64,000 nucleotides of DNA from Polytrichum commune (GCA_950295325.1 OX485809.1:37391081-37455080); one strand, 5' to 3'. Shown: positions 45,286 to 56,593, counted from the first letter of the stretch. Notes: generated by a model not told the origin, from the sequence alone. A program made the numbers and translations.

Positions 45286-47202
45286 TTAGCCACGCAACAT
45301 CGAATGTGTCCTGCGTATGCCAAAATGGCCAAGTTCCTCGTGCACTTGTCGCACCAAGGAGACCCTCTGATCCGGCCTAGGAACAATACGCCTTGTCCCA
45401 TCCGGCCACAATCGAAATAACAAACCGTTCTCCCAACGGAACCTTGTTATTCGATGTCCAATCCTATCCCTTTCCATTGCCGAAATAGACAAAGGAAAGA
45501 TACCCTGTTGAAGCTTATGCAATACGGGAAGATCCTCCCATATATCCGCAACAGCTTGAGGCCGATCAGTCTCATCATCCGAGCCCTGTATCGGAATCTC
45601 AACAGATGCACCAGAAAATAAAATGAGGTAGGCAGCCGCGTGCCAACCTGGAACCGCCTCTCGATCACAATCTCCATGCCACCTGGCCCCGGTCAAGTCC
45701 TCATCCGAAGGACTTGGATTGCGTGAGAGTCCATCTGCATCCATGTTGGTTATCCCAGCACGGTGTACCACCTCAAAGTCATACTCCTGGAGCAACAAAG
45801 CCCACCTGGCAAGCTTGCCAGTAAGCTTATCCGACTCCATGAGCCACCGTAACGGCTGATGGTCAGTCACTAAAGTAAAGTGCTGACCATAAAGATATGG
45901 CCGAAAATGGGCAATAGCCCATACTGCCGCCAATGCTTCTCCCTCGTAAGATGAATAATTAGCCTCCGCCGTGTTATTGCTTCGCGAAGTATAAGCAACA
46001 ACATACTCCCGGCCAAAATCATCTTTTTGAGTAAGAACTGCTCCCAAACCCAATGAACTCCAATCTGTATGCAACTGGAAAGATTTGGAGACATCTGGAC
46101 GTCGAAGCACTGGAGCCGTACCCAGTTTCTGCTTCAATGTCTCAAACGCCTGTTGTTGCTCACGACCCCAAGTCCACGGTTGGTCCTTGCTCGTGAGAAT
46201 GGTAAGAGACTTGGCGATCAAGCTAAAGTTCTTGACGAATCGCCGGTAGTAATTCGCCAAGCCCAAGAAAGCACGAAGTCTCGGCACATCAACCGGTGCC
46301 GGAATCTTTTGTAAGGCGTCCACCTTAGCTTGTTGTACCCCAAGACCTCCTGGAACAATCATATGCCCTAGATATGCCAGCCGGTCATGGAAAAACTTGC
46401 ACTTGCCGTGGTGCAAGCGCAATTCCCACCGCTGCAACCATTCAAAAACGGCTTGCAGATGCCTCACATGCTCCTGTGGTGTTGTGCTGAAGATGATCAC
46501 ATCGTCTATGTAACACCGAGCAAAGGGCAAGCCAGAGAGAACATGATTCATCACCCGCTGAAACTCAGCGGATGCATTCTTTAGGCCAAATGGAAGAAAC
46601 TTCCAATGATAAAGTTGATATTTTCCATCTTGATCAACTACCCAAAATACGGTCTTCACCCGATCTCCCGTAAGTAATGGAAGTTGGTGATATCCGGATC
46701 TCAAGTCCAAGGTGCTAAAGACCCGAGAAAATCCGATGGCATCGAACAACTCCTCCGGGATCGGCATGGAATACCGATCCGACTTGGTCTTCCGATTAAC
46801 TGGACGGTAATCCCCACACATCCGCTTCTCCGTCCAATTGCCAAAGATATCCTTCTTCGATGGCATAACCGTAGCACAAACATACTCCCCGTTGGAAAGT
46901 TCGATTAGCCCTGCTGCCAAAAGCTCTCGGCAACGAGCCTGAACGCCAATCCGCTCGGAAACACTGAGCCTGTAAGGTCTCCGAAAAATGGGATGGTCGT
47001 CCTCCAACTGAATGTGAATGGGTTTTCCTTTATAACCTTCAAGATCCTGAAGGCTAAAAGCAAAATATCTACGGTACGAGCGAATAAATGCTCGTACCTT
47101 CCGTGCCTCAACACCAGTGAAACGAGGGCCTAATTCAAGTGGCCAATCATCAAACTCTGTGGTCTCCCTCTCCACTAGAAGAGAGTCACCTGGTGCTGAC
47201 AC
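45286..47202 (-). pseudogene. Reverse transcriptase and RNase H of the gypsy element
   Basis: An uninterrupted frame of 638 codons. RT palm motifs are STLDLRSGYHQ (catalytic Asp), LPFGLKNASAEFQRVM and CYIDDVIIFS (YIDD). The connection shows AYLGHMIVPGG and RAFLGLANYYRRFV. RNase H follows with FQLHTDW, SSYEGEALAAVWA, LVTDHQPLRWLM and NMDADGLSRNPS, so the acidic active-site residues are present. The start of integrase (zinc-binding HEELGH) is included before the TAA at 45286. The frame continues upstream through a TAG at 47215 into the methyltransferase C-terminus, implying one Gag-Pol-type polyprotein. This is the best-preserved part of the copy. Confidence 0.95.
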
Positions 47203-47214
47203 GGATTCTAACTG

Positions 47215-48300
47215 CTAATGGGAGGAGGGGACATTAACCATGCCCCCAACCTCCGTGCTAGCAATAGAGTCCATCTCCTCTTCATCACCAACAATATGTG
47301 ATGATGAAGCCACCACCGGAGGTGAAGAAGCCAAAGCAGTATAAACCCGTTGAGCTTGGAGCTCCTCCATCACCTGTTGCTCGAATCGATAGATTCGTTC
47401 GGCTTCTCCAACCATGACCTTAATTTCTTCCTCCATGGATGTGGACCATTGTGTCCCCTGACCAGAATCCTCTGCCCCCAGAGAGAACAACTGGTCACCA
47501 TGATGCCGTTGCAATGCAAGGCATAAACCAACAGTCCACATCATGGTATGAAGATCCATGGCTTGGCCCAACACGAAGCGTCGTTGGCCCTCAAAAAGGT
47601 TAGGAGCTGCGGTGGTGCCAGTGCGGAATCCCATGGCCTGCTCCCGTTCGTCAGCCAACGGTTCGATGTGGATTTTGGTGTTAGCATCCCACACCATACC
47701 CGGCCCCGATCGCGGAAGGCGAATGACTGTGGAAACGTCATAAAGGTGGGAAAGGCCTTCCGTGGTGCCTCCACTTTGTTGACCAATGCCAACGGGGGTA
47801 AATCATCTCGAACAACCGGCAAAGAGGTCCGGTTTGGATCCAAGATGTCATCCACCTTCTGATCCAAAGGTGGAGACACTGCAGAAAATGCTGCAACTAA
47901 AGTAGATGATGGTGCGAGGTTGGTCCAAATCCACCGAGGCCGGTGGGCATAAGAACCAATGCTCGCAGCATCCACAAAAATGGGATCTCCAAGGTGTTGA
48001 CGGACATAATGACCGCCTTCCAACACCTTGTCCCGAGAGTCTCCCAACAATGGTATATTCTCGAAGATATACCCTGGCGGGGTATGTTGGTGGGAAAACC
48101 ACCACTACATGAGGCGGATGAGGTCCCAAAATAGACTAGACCTGGGATCCTCTAGACCTCGGCCGGCTCCAGCACGTGAATGGCCCTGGCATGGCCATCC
48201 TGCAATTACCATATCCACCGGACCCAAGTGTCGTAAGTCGGCCTCACTGATGAGTGTAACATCACGAGGGAGACGTAAAAAACACCCACAAATGGCAATG
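47215..48300 (-). pseudogene. DNMT3-like cytosine-5 DNA methyltransferase, N-terminally truncated
   Basis: Frame 48300-47700 carries motif IV (VDMVIAGWPCQGHSRAG; catalytic Cys codon 48189-48191), then GLEDPRSSLFWDLIRLM. A TAG at 48105 follows, then motif VI (YIFENIPLLG, about 48042-48070) and a motif VIII-like SYAHRPRWIWTN. After a frame change near 47700 come motif IX/X-like segments (EREQAMGFRTGT, RRFVLGQAMDLHTM). The AHRxRxxWxN form and the ExxxxxGF tail resemble DNMT3/DRM enzymes more than MET1/CMT. Motif I (FxGxG, SAM binding) is absent; the protease frame breaks off directly before GCFLRLPRDVTL, so an internal deletion is likely. From about 47485 to 47215 a coiled-coil-like linker leads to RT. 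Confidence 0.88.
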
Positions 48301-50221
48301 TGTCCACCATAGCACCGCATCCAAAAACCATAGACAATGGTGTTATGGTCGCGGCCGCCGCGAAAGCCACGGGAATAAGTTCCCTGCGGCCATCCCCAGC
48401 CGACCAATCTGGTCGGATCCACGCCTCCTCAGTCCAATTGTCCAAACCAAAACCAAGAGGGTAAAGTGCTTGCTGACCAACTAAAATGTCATAGTTGGTC
48501 GCATCCGTCACCGCACACCTAAGAAGAAGAGGTGCGGGTGAATCTCCAGGCTTCACTCGGAAGCTAAGCTGTAATGGCTCTCGAGTATAACCCATGGCCC
48601 GCTCCACGTGACCAATGGATGTGACAATGGTGAATGGATAGGGAGCCAAATCCTCGGCCGTCAACCTCAACTCTTGGGCAAGCCTCTTGCCAATCATAAC
48701 TGGCTGTGCCCCTGAATCCATCATCACACAACGGGGAGCAACCCGAGTAGCATTGCTCCCAGTGCGACTGACCACCAAAATTCCGGTATCATTCACCATA
48801 CGCACAACACCGGGTCGAATGCCGCGGCGCTCGCGGACAGGTCTAGCAGCGACATCAGACAGATAGGTTGCACCCGCGGATACTGGTGAATCATAAGACG
48901 TGGTCGGTGCCTTGTCATCTGAGGCGTGTGCGTCAAAAGACGCAATGGTCTCTGCCGCAAGTCTCGCTCGCCGTTTGGCCACATCCTCAGGATCTTCAGA
49001 AGCAGGGATGTCCGTAGTGGCTTGAGCCATGGTCAGAGAAGGTAAGGATGCCTTCCCTTCCAAAATCCTACCTGCTAAGTGAAAAACCTTAGCAGGTTGG
49101 AACTCTGGCGATGACCACTCCATGGCCGTGAACAAAGGTGTGTGCAACACCTTGGATACCAACGTGTGCGCCACATCGGTTGCTGAATGTGAAACCTCAT
49201 CGTTCGGATGACGACCACTAACAGATTGGACGGCATCGGCTAATCCAAAAGATAATGGTAGTCATGCCTGACCAATTTGGTCCGCGGGCGCATTGTCCCG
49301 AGCTCGCGAGCTTGCCACATATTTATTTGTGGTTGAAGATATGGATTGTGACACGGCTTGAGCACGTGTCACGGCTGCGGAACTCACCACCTCGCCCGAG
49401 GCTCCGAACATATAGTAATCCGGAGTGGAAGAACTAGCCTGAGCTTCGGAGGAAGACAGCGAGGCCAAGATTTGGCCGGATGACGCCAAGTTTTTAAACC
49501 TCTCCTCCATGGCTCCAATCTTCGCCTCCAACATCTTCTCCCGGTCGGAAGAAGGACGTTTCTCAGGATGGAGAGCAAAGCAGTTCTCTACCGCGTGATT
49601 GTTTCACCCACAATGGGAACACTTCAACTGTTTGGGTAACTGATTACTCATCGTCCCCTTCGCCGAGCCCTTAGCGGGAACAAATGGTTTCCGCTTCGGA
49701 GTAGTGACGGTCTGGGCTTGCCTTTGCTTCGAATGACAGTCCTTCTTAGCGTGGCCGGCTTGCCCACAAGACCAACAATACATGGTCTTGTCTACCTCGG
49801 CCTCCGCCAATCCCGCAGCCGCAACCGGAACTCTTCGGGATTTGATAGAATCTACTAGCAGGGACACCAAATCAGTGGCATCGTGCTGACACAATGCACG
49901 ATCACACTGCTCCACAATGGCGAATGCCTCTGCGAGTGTCGCCCGACCACCATAATCCATGATGATCCTGGGCAACGCCAAGTCAAGGAGGCGTTTGTCA
50001 ATCTTGGACAAAAACACCTTCACCAATTGATTTTCTGTAAACACACCTCCAGATTCTCTGGCAAACCTCGCCAACCTCGTATACATGGTACGAGATGTAT
50101 TATCCTTCTCCCGTCTAAAATCTTGTATCCGCTGCATCTGGTCCCGACGGAAACCTCCGTACTCCTCATGTAGATGCAGCTCAAATGCCCGCAACGGCTC
50201 AAAAACTGGTGGAGCCCCCAA
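48206..50221 (-). pseudogene. Gag C-terminal half and aspartic protease
   Basis: One frame, interrupted by TGA at 49604 and TGA at 49262. It encodes the capsid-like region (YGGFRRDQMQRIQDFRRE, QLVKVFLSKIDKRLLDLALP) and a CCHC zinc knuckle (CWSCGQAGHAKKDC, 49736-49777). A second knuckle begins CSHCG and is cut by the first stop codon. After a linker comes the retropepsin signature MMDSGAQPVMI (active-site Asp near 48716-48718) and the flap/C-terminal block YDILVGQQALYPLGF. The last 35 or so residues do not look like protease and run into the damaged methyltransferase junction. Confidence 0.87.
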
Positions 50222-50226
50222 AGAGG

Positions 50227-50874
50227 CTAAAGCCGCCTGGGTAGCCTGGGCATAACGGGAGAGTGGAAGAATGGGCTCGACGTACTCGCCACAGCGGGAG
50301 CAGAACCCTTATCCTTGGGTTCACCATGAGAAGCTCCGTCCACGTCCACCACAAATACTCCCTCCGGCACCTCCGATTTAACCTCAGGGATGGCCATGAA
50401 ACTGGAAGCTGCGCCTTCCTTCAATGCGGATACCAACTCAACCCGAGTCTCCCAGTACCGCTCCACCTGGCGCAGTTCCATCCAATGAGCCTCCGTCCAC
50501 TGCTCATAAGTTTGGAGAGCTTCATGCTCCAAATGCTGAGGCAGAAGCTCGAACGCATACCAATCGTTAAAATTGGTATTGCGTTGGCGTTTCTCTCGCA
50601 TCCACGTACGAAACCGGATTTTCCAGTCTTGCAGAGAAATGGTCCATGCTCGACCGGAAAACCGGTCCCGTATCCCTCCCCTAGTCTCCTCCTCCATATC
50701 GTCAAAGGTTCCCACCCACAGGATGTGAGACCAAGTGATAGTCCCCCACGCCGAAGTGGGCTGAAAAGCCTCGTTGGGTGTTATTACTGGTTCAACGTCC
50801 GAGAGGTCCGAGGGATGACCTTCCGATGCTCCTGGGGATGGAGAACGATTGTGTTGAGTACGAGTTGTAACCAT
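50227..50874 (-). pseudogene. Gag N-terminal region
   Basis: This 215-codon frame starts MVTTRTQHNRSPSPG and contains the aromatic-rich matrix/capsid-like stretch LQDWKIRFRTWMREKRQ and FELLPQHLEHEALQTYEQW. It ends at a TAG at 50227. The following Gag sequence continues in the next frame, and the overlap places a single-base frameshift near 50260. The start codon lies about 670 bp inside the right terminal repeat. Confidence 0.8.
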
Positions 50875-50879
50875 AAACC

Positions 50880-51545
50880 CACAATGGGATGGTCACCAAA
50901 TCAACAACCCAAATGAATTAGTATCCAGGTACAAAGAGAAAAAAGGTCAAAGGCAACCTGCACCTTCCTTGGATGTGGTAGCTGTTTCTCGGGCTCCGTC
51001 TTCAGAATTGAACCTTAGCTCAAGCCTTGCTGGCCTGGCAGCCGCAGGCAGCAGTCTTGATGGCAGTTGGAGGCAACAGTCTTGATGGCAGCCACATGCA
51101 CAGTTGGTGGCAGCTGCCGCGGACAGCCGCCGGTAGCTGTGGACAGACGCGGATAGTTGCAGACCAGGGGGCCAGCAGCGGAGGGAGGCAGGCTGCCTCC
51201 CTCTTCTTCCTTTTTTTTTGACTTGTTTCACAAAAAAATTGTGTTTGATTCACAAATTCTTGCATTTAGAATCATAAATCCGCTTCCAAAGCTCAATGTC
51301 AAGCATTCAAGCTTGAATGTGAGCCAAATAACATGAAATTCCGTGGAAAATGCAACACCTTATCATCACAATTCACCTTGAAGTGACATTCACAAGCAAA
51401 CATTCTTCATGTTGCTTCGCAAATTCGCGGTGTTCTCGTTCCGGAACTTCATAACTTCGTCACTCTTTGTCTTCACGCCTTTCCTTGCGCATACATCTCA
51501 AGAATGAAGAAGAAAACATAACAAAATGAAGCATTTTTGCCAAGT
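50880..51545 (-). other. 5' leader (or outer LTR part) of the gypsy element
   Basis: This lies between the Gag start and the right terminal block. Its left half is GC-rich with repeated 'ggcagc.gc' and 'cttgatggcag' words (about 51000-51190). The right half is AT-richer. I found neither a match to repeat A nor a convincing primer-binding site next to block B. It could be untranslated leader, or the right LTR could extend further than block B. Confidence 0.5.
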
Positions 51546-51878
51546 GAGAAGGAAAAGAGTAGAACACTCATAAGAGCTCTAATTTCTCTCCAAATGCACA
51601 CAACTAGTCAAGCTATCTCTCACTCCACCAAGGGAGAATCCAAGAGTGTAAGTAGGGGAAGAAGAACTCAAGATTTATTGTAAAATCATGCAATCTACAC
51701 CTCACACAAGCTCTCTCCACACACTAACTCACAAGACTTGACTTGGCAAAAATGCCAAGCCAAGGAGGAGGCTCCTCACTTAGGAGCCTTCTTCTCCACA
51801 TCTAGATTCATCCATCCAAATCTAGATGGATGAAATCCAACGGATAAGGTGCGGCCGTCGACGCCGCATACCGTGACA
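51546..51878 (-). repeat. Right (5') terminal repeat block B of the gypsy element
   Basis: A direct repeat of 43343-43675 with about eight differences over 333 bp. On the minus strand it begins TGTCACGG, an acceptable LTR start. It is bordered by TGTTT, which also occurs at the left edge of the element. Confidence 0.88.
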
Positions 51879-51883
51879 TGTTT

Positions 51884-53559
51884 GCATGCGTATGGCTGGA
51901 GTTCATTGGTGGGTTATTTAATGTCAAAACATGTGACATATGGGAGGGAAGTGTGAAAGAAAAGGAGGATTCATTTGAACACATATGTTCCCTAAGGTTT
52001 GGGGATATAAGAAAAGGAGTGACATTATGGAGGGTAGGGTGTATTTAGTATTTTCACCTTTCCTACCCTAGTTTGCCCTCCCCCTCAGTAGGTGTTGTCA
52101 CACTTCCCAAGAACTAGGTAAACATTCACAAAAACATGCCGATGAGAGGGTGAACAGGGGTGAACTTGGGGAGCCAAAGGTTGAAATTTTTTTGTTGTAG
52201 AGCTTGGGAATTCATGTATTCAGTCAAATGGAGCTCTAAATCAAGGTCAACGACATCAAATTTGTTTAGTGAGTTTAACTTGGGATGAAACCACAAGGAA
52301 CCTATGGGAGTGGGTTTTATTATTCCCACTTGGTAGGTGTTGAGAAACGAAATCTCCAAGAACTCAAGAGAGTGAAAGTGAGAAAAATCGTAAGAAAAGA
52401 TTTGTAACTAATATTGGAGTAATCCGCAAAACTTCAATTGTGAAGTACCTAATGAAACCATGTCTATCATGGAAGGTAGAAGCATACAATTGCGTGAGTG
52501 GCCCACTTTTGGCACTTACTTTTGGTCTTCTAAATTGATGGTAAATATTCTTGAATCAGTTGTTAGCAACCCACTACATTTTTCTTTTAGTTTTGTTGGA
52601 ATTCATGATGTGTGAAAAGTGACTCCATTACCACATTGATTACCCCAATTAGTGTGTGTTATTATTTTGTGTTACATTGTGCAACAACATCTTACTCAGG
52701 TGTTCATTCTCTACTAATTAAAGTCAAATAGGTTGTTTGGACATTATAGAACATTAATGACTTTTCTTGGTAAAATACCACATTATCAATAAATAATGAT
52801 AGCGGTGCGTAACTTTGAATAATAGCATGCACTTATTTGGATATCAATGTCGCCGCCATATTGCTGACAATCTAATCTAGACAAATTGATACTATGCAAT
52901 TCAATAATTTTTATGATACAACTCTAAATATGTTTGATATGTTTAAATATGATTGTAACCTTGATATATGGTGGGCTAGAAATCTATTACTTGCCATGCG
53001 GGCAAGTAGTGCAAAGCAGGTGGTTGGATTGAATTAATATATTTAACTTGGAGTATTGTGTTCATGACCACCCAATCCATTCACACCCAACTTTATTAAA
53101 TTTTCATAATCAATATACCAGGCAATACGTGTCAAATTCCATACAACGTCGGAGACTTTGAGCAATTGCATGTATGTATTATGAACTCAACTCCATTACA
53201 ACTATAGGACAAGAAGACACAATGTGACGGTAATAAGTACAAGTGAGTACGGTGAGAAGAATCACTTTATGCAAAAGTTGGGGTCACATGCCTATTTATG
53301 AAGAGCTTGGAGTTGCATCATCACACCTAAATATGCCCCCTATCCAACTATATTTAGGAGCATATGAGGACCTTTGTTATATTTAACCCTAGGGGTGCAT
53401 CTTTCATAACACGTATGAGTATATGTGAGTGCATAAAAGAATTGTTGATGTGAACTTTTCCGTACTATGTGTACACATGCTACACAAATTATCATTTGTA
53501 GTTCTATACATGAATGAAGGATGTCTAGAAAATATACAACATTTGTTCTTGCATGTTAG
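51884..53559. other. Intergenic DNA right of the gypsy element
   Basis: No gene recognised. The segment 52620-52870 is a diverged copy of 42700-43020. The remainder is AT-rich with stops in all frames. Confidence 0.5.
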
Positions 53560-54330
53560 GGTCACTTATTGAAGTATGAAGGAGCTGATTTATTTGGAAG
53601 TGTGGAGGAGGATGAGGGGTGTTATTATGATCACACATTGATTGATGGTTCTAGTGCACAAGGTGGTGACGAGGAAAATTGTAGTGTTGGAGAAGATAAT
53701 TTAAACATGTGCGAGGATATTATCATAGAGACGGAATTTATGTAGTCACAAGTTGAAAATGATGTACATGAAGATGTGGAGTTGCAAATTGAGCTTCAAA
53801 CATGCCTTGGATGTTCTAATTGATGAACATGATAATGTTGAAATGCCCTCGCAATCTAATTTAAGGTCCATTGTGGCTTATGTAGAGGTAGGGGAGTCTA
53901 GAATTTTCAAGAATGCATTTATTAGTCAATTGAATTGCAATCCAACTTTATTGACTCGGATTAAGGTTGGCATATTGTATATGAAACTTTAACTCCTTAC
54001 CATAGCAAATCGTGATACTATGTTAAATCTTGGTTGTGATTGTGGAATGTTTTTAGAACAAACCTGAAGCTAGAACTGTCAAAAATGTTGTAGACCAAAA
54101 AAATTAGCTCCAAACGAAGTGAGGCTTGGTTTGTTGGGAGGGTTTATAGGAAATTTGGTAATCGTTGGGTGGAGTTTAGGGGTCCAATTGACTTGCTGTG
54201 TCATCCATTAAGCATGGAGATAGATTTATGTTGGTATGAAAAAGGAACCAACAATAAACGGTCTCACGTCTTACATATCATTTGGTGGTAGATTTAGAAA
54301 CAATAATTGTAATAGCTTTTATGACATATA
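53560..54330 (+). pseudogene. Relic of an unidentified protein-coding sequence
   Basis: An open acidic stretch from about 53569 (LKYEGADLFGSVEEDEGCYY) ends at a TAG at 53743. A second frame (53753-53992) encodes FKNAFISQLNCNPTLLTRIKVGILYMKL. A third near 54120-54290 encodes AWFVGRVYRKFGNRWVEFRG followed by PIDLLCHP. Composition and word use look protein-like, and the segments lie in order on one strand, so they probably come from one decayed gene or transposon. I do not recognise the family. Confidence 0.4.
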
Positions 54331-54565
54331 CTGTAGACCTATATGCTTGTGAGTTACATACAAGGGATGAAAAAGTCTTTATCAACTTAATTAATGGATC
54401 CTAGGGTTTTGACATTATACATATGATAGGGGTTCATTATTATTCAAAAGTATGTTTGTATGCTTAAGTTGACGACTATATACAAGTATAATAATTTTCA
54501 CGCATACATATTGTCACTTTTATTTTATCACTGAAATTGGATGTGTATCACTTGATTTTACCAAC

Positions 54566-54566
<1 letters not shown>

Positions 54567-54603
<37 letters not shown>

Positions 54604-54627
54604 AACAACAACAACAACAACAACAAC
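54567..54627. repeat. Poly(A) run of about 35 followed by (CAA)n
   Basis: A long A tract is followed by about nine CAA units. It could be a retroposon tail or a simple expansion. Open frames translated across it (poly-Lys/Gln or poly-Phe/Val) are artefacts. Confidence 0.9.
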
Positions 54628-54629
54628 TT

Positions 54630-56593
54630 GTAGACAGAGGGTTTCTAGAATATGTTGCGAATGCACGTGGTTCTTGGTTTTTAATGAAAGGTCCCTTGGG
54701 TATTCACCATTTTCAACATAAATCATGTCTCAATGTGAGCACCTAGAAAAGTTAGGAGACAAAGTGAGTTAAACCATAGGATCCACTTAATTCCTAGGAG
54801 GAATGTGTTAAAGAACATGTAGGGTTAACATAGCACCCCTTATGAATAAATAAAGGGCTTGTATAATAACCCAAATTTGTACTCAACACCTACCATAGTG
54901 TGGGCACTAATAATATAGAACTTTTAAAAGAAAGTTTAAATTATATGTAGGATCGAACTGATCATAGTCTACTTGAACTTGGATGAGAATTTGTCGATGT
55001 GTGGGATGTGGGATGAAGTTCGGATGATGGGTGTATCATAATGCTCCATATATTGACACATGGTACAATGCAAGGGTGTGGGTTGACTTCTTTGGTGATT
55101 TGCATTAATGACAAAATTCATGATATAAAGGAGAAAAAAATGACAATAAGGAGTGAGATTTGAACTACAAACATCCATTCCCTAGGGTTTCGGGATATTA
55201 GAGAGTGAGTGACATTATGGAAGTTGATATTATGGAGTTTAGGGTGTACCTTGAAATTAAGGGTAGTTTCAGAGGAGCTCTAAAGTAATGCATACACTGT
55301 ATGGGATTTCTCAACCAGTTACTTTCTCAAACTCAACCGGCTCATCTGTAACTTCCTGGCTGGCTCTTCCCGGGTCGACTCTCCCCATTTGTAGATTTGT
55401 TGTCGTATGTGATCCAATGTCCGGGGAGAACCGGTATTTAGTGTAATGGCAGCCGGTTGGTTTTGTGAAAAGTCCGGTTGAATTGGGAAAGTGGAGGATG
55501 TGAAACCGGTGCTTTTAAAAATAAAAAAACGGATTTCAACTGGCAACCATCTTGAAGAGGAGGGCTTTTACCGAGATGAATTGTGAAATAGGCAGATTTC
55601 ATCCGGTTTGATTCCATCTAGGGCCGGATATCATCTGGTTTTAGGGTTTAGGTTATGTGTCTGTTGTAGGCTTGTAGCGATTTGGTGAATGGCAGATAGG
55701 CGAAGCTTTTGCTTCATTATTGCATTTCATTGTTGATGGCTAGCGTTTAGAATGTATTATGAGTGTGTCTATGAAAGACATTTGTGGTGATCTTTATAAC
55801 GTACTTATGGAAGCCATAGCTTTATGGAGGAACTCTACAAAGTTTAGATGGTTGTTTTCACATCCACAAAGATACCTTTCAAGGCGTTTTCCTTTTGAAG
55901 GTGAAGATGATACTGCTGATTTGACTCTAACAGTTGATGAATTTAATTTTTGTATATAGTATGGTATGTTAGGTTACTCTTTTATCATGTTGTGGCCTCA
56001 AATTTAATATGAGGTTTTAAGACCTAGGTATGATAGAAGAGTAAATTCATGGCCATCAACCGGTTAATGGGTTATTTTAGGTTCAACTCCTGCTATGGAT
56101 AAATTATTGATCATTGTTGTTGGATGTTGATATCATTACATATTATTGTTGTATGTTGATATGTTCTTTGGTCGTTGTTGTTGAATGGTGTGAGTTGTTT
56201 TTGCTACATTGGAAAACTGGCTTACTTATCAATGCCCAAGTTTTTTGCCGGTTGCCATCGCAATGAAGAGGAAATTAGCCGGCACTTGAAAAAAATTATA
56301 GGGTATTGGCCGGTCCAAATTAATGGCAACAAGTTTCCAACCGGTCAAATCCTGAAAAAACCGGTAGAAGTTGTGAAGGGGCGGAATTTAGCTGGTCGAG
56401 CTCAAAAATCTCTCGAACCCTGATATGATGAGCACTTTCCATCGTGTCCCATGCATTACTTCAGCAACATGTCATATTTGGACAAGCAATAATAAGCACA
56501 CACTCCCATACAGATTTACACCATATTCTGTTGGAGAAGGCACAGCCTATAAAAGTCTGTGCATATTCCTTTAACATAACACAATCAGGAAAG

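Larger units (their letters stand above)
43233..51883 (-). mobile_element. Ty3/gypsy LTR retrotransposon with DNMT3-like and PHD modules (decayed)
   Basis: Reading right to left, the element has a terminal repeat (51546-51878), leader, Gag with zinc knuckles, aspartic protease, truncated cytosine-5 methyltransferase, RT, RNase H, integrase, SH3-like region and PHD finger. A purine tract (complement of 43784-43793) and a left terminal block (43237-43783) follow. RT before integrase and YIDD place it in Ty3/gypsy. A candidate 5-bp target duplication TGTTT lies at 43233-43237 and 51879-51883, with a 1-nt ambiguity at the left edge. Coding is broken by six in-frame stops (49604, 49262, 48105, 47215, 45286, 44656) and frame changes near 50260, 48295 and 47700. 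I did not recognise a tRNA primer-binding site. Confidence 0.88.

Noticed and set aside
50895-50920. Primer-binding site 'tggtgacc' next to the Gag start
   Set aside because: It does not match the tRNA 3' ends commonly used by plant LTR elements and is about 640 bp from the terminal repeat block, so I did not annotate it.
54520-54746. Poly-Lys/Gln or poly-Phe/Val proteins
   Set aside because: These are translations of an A homopolymer and CAA repeats with no flanking coding signature.
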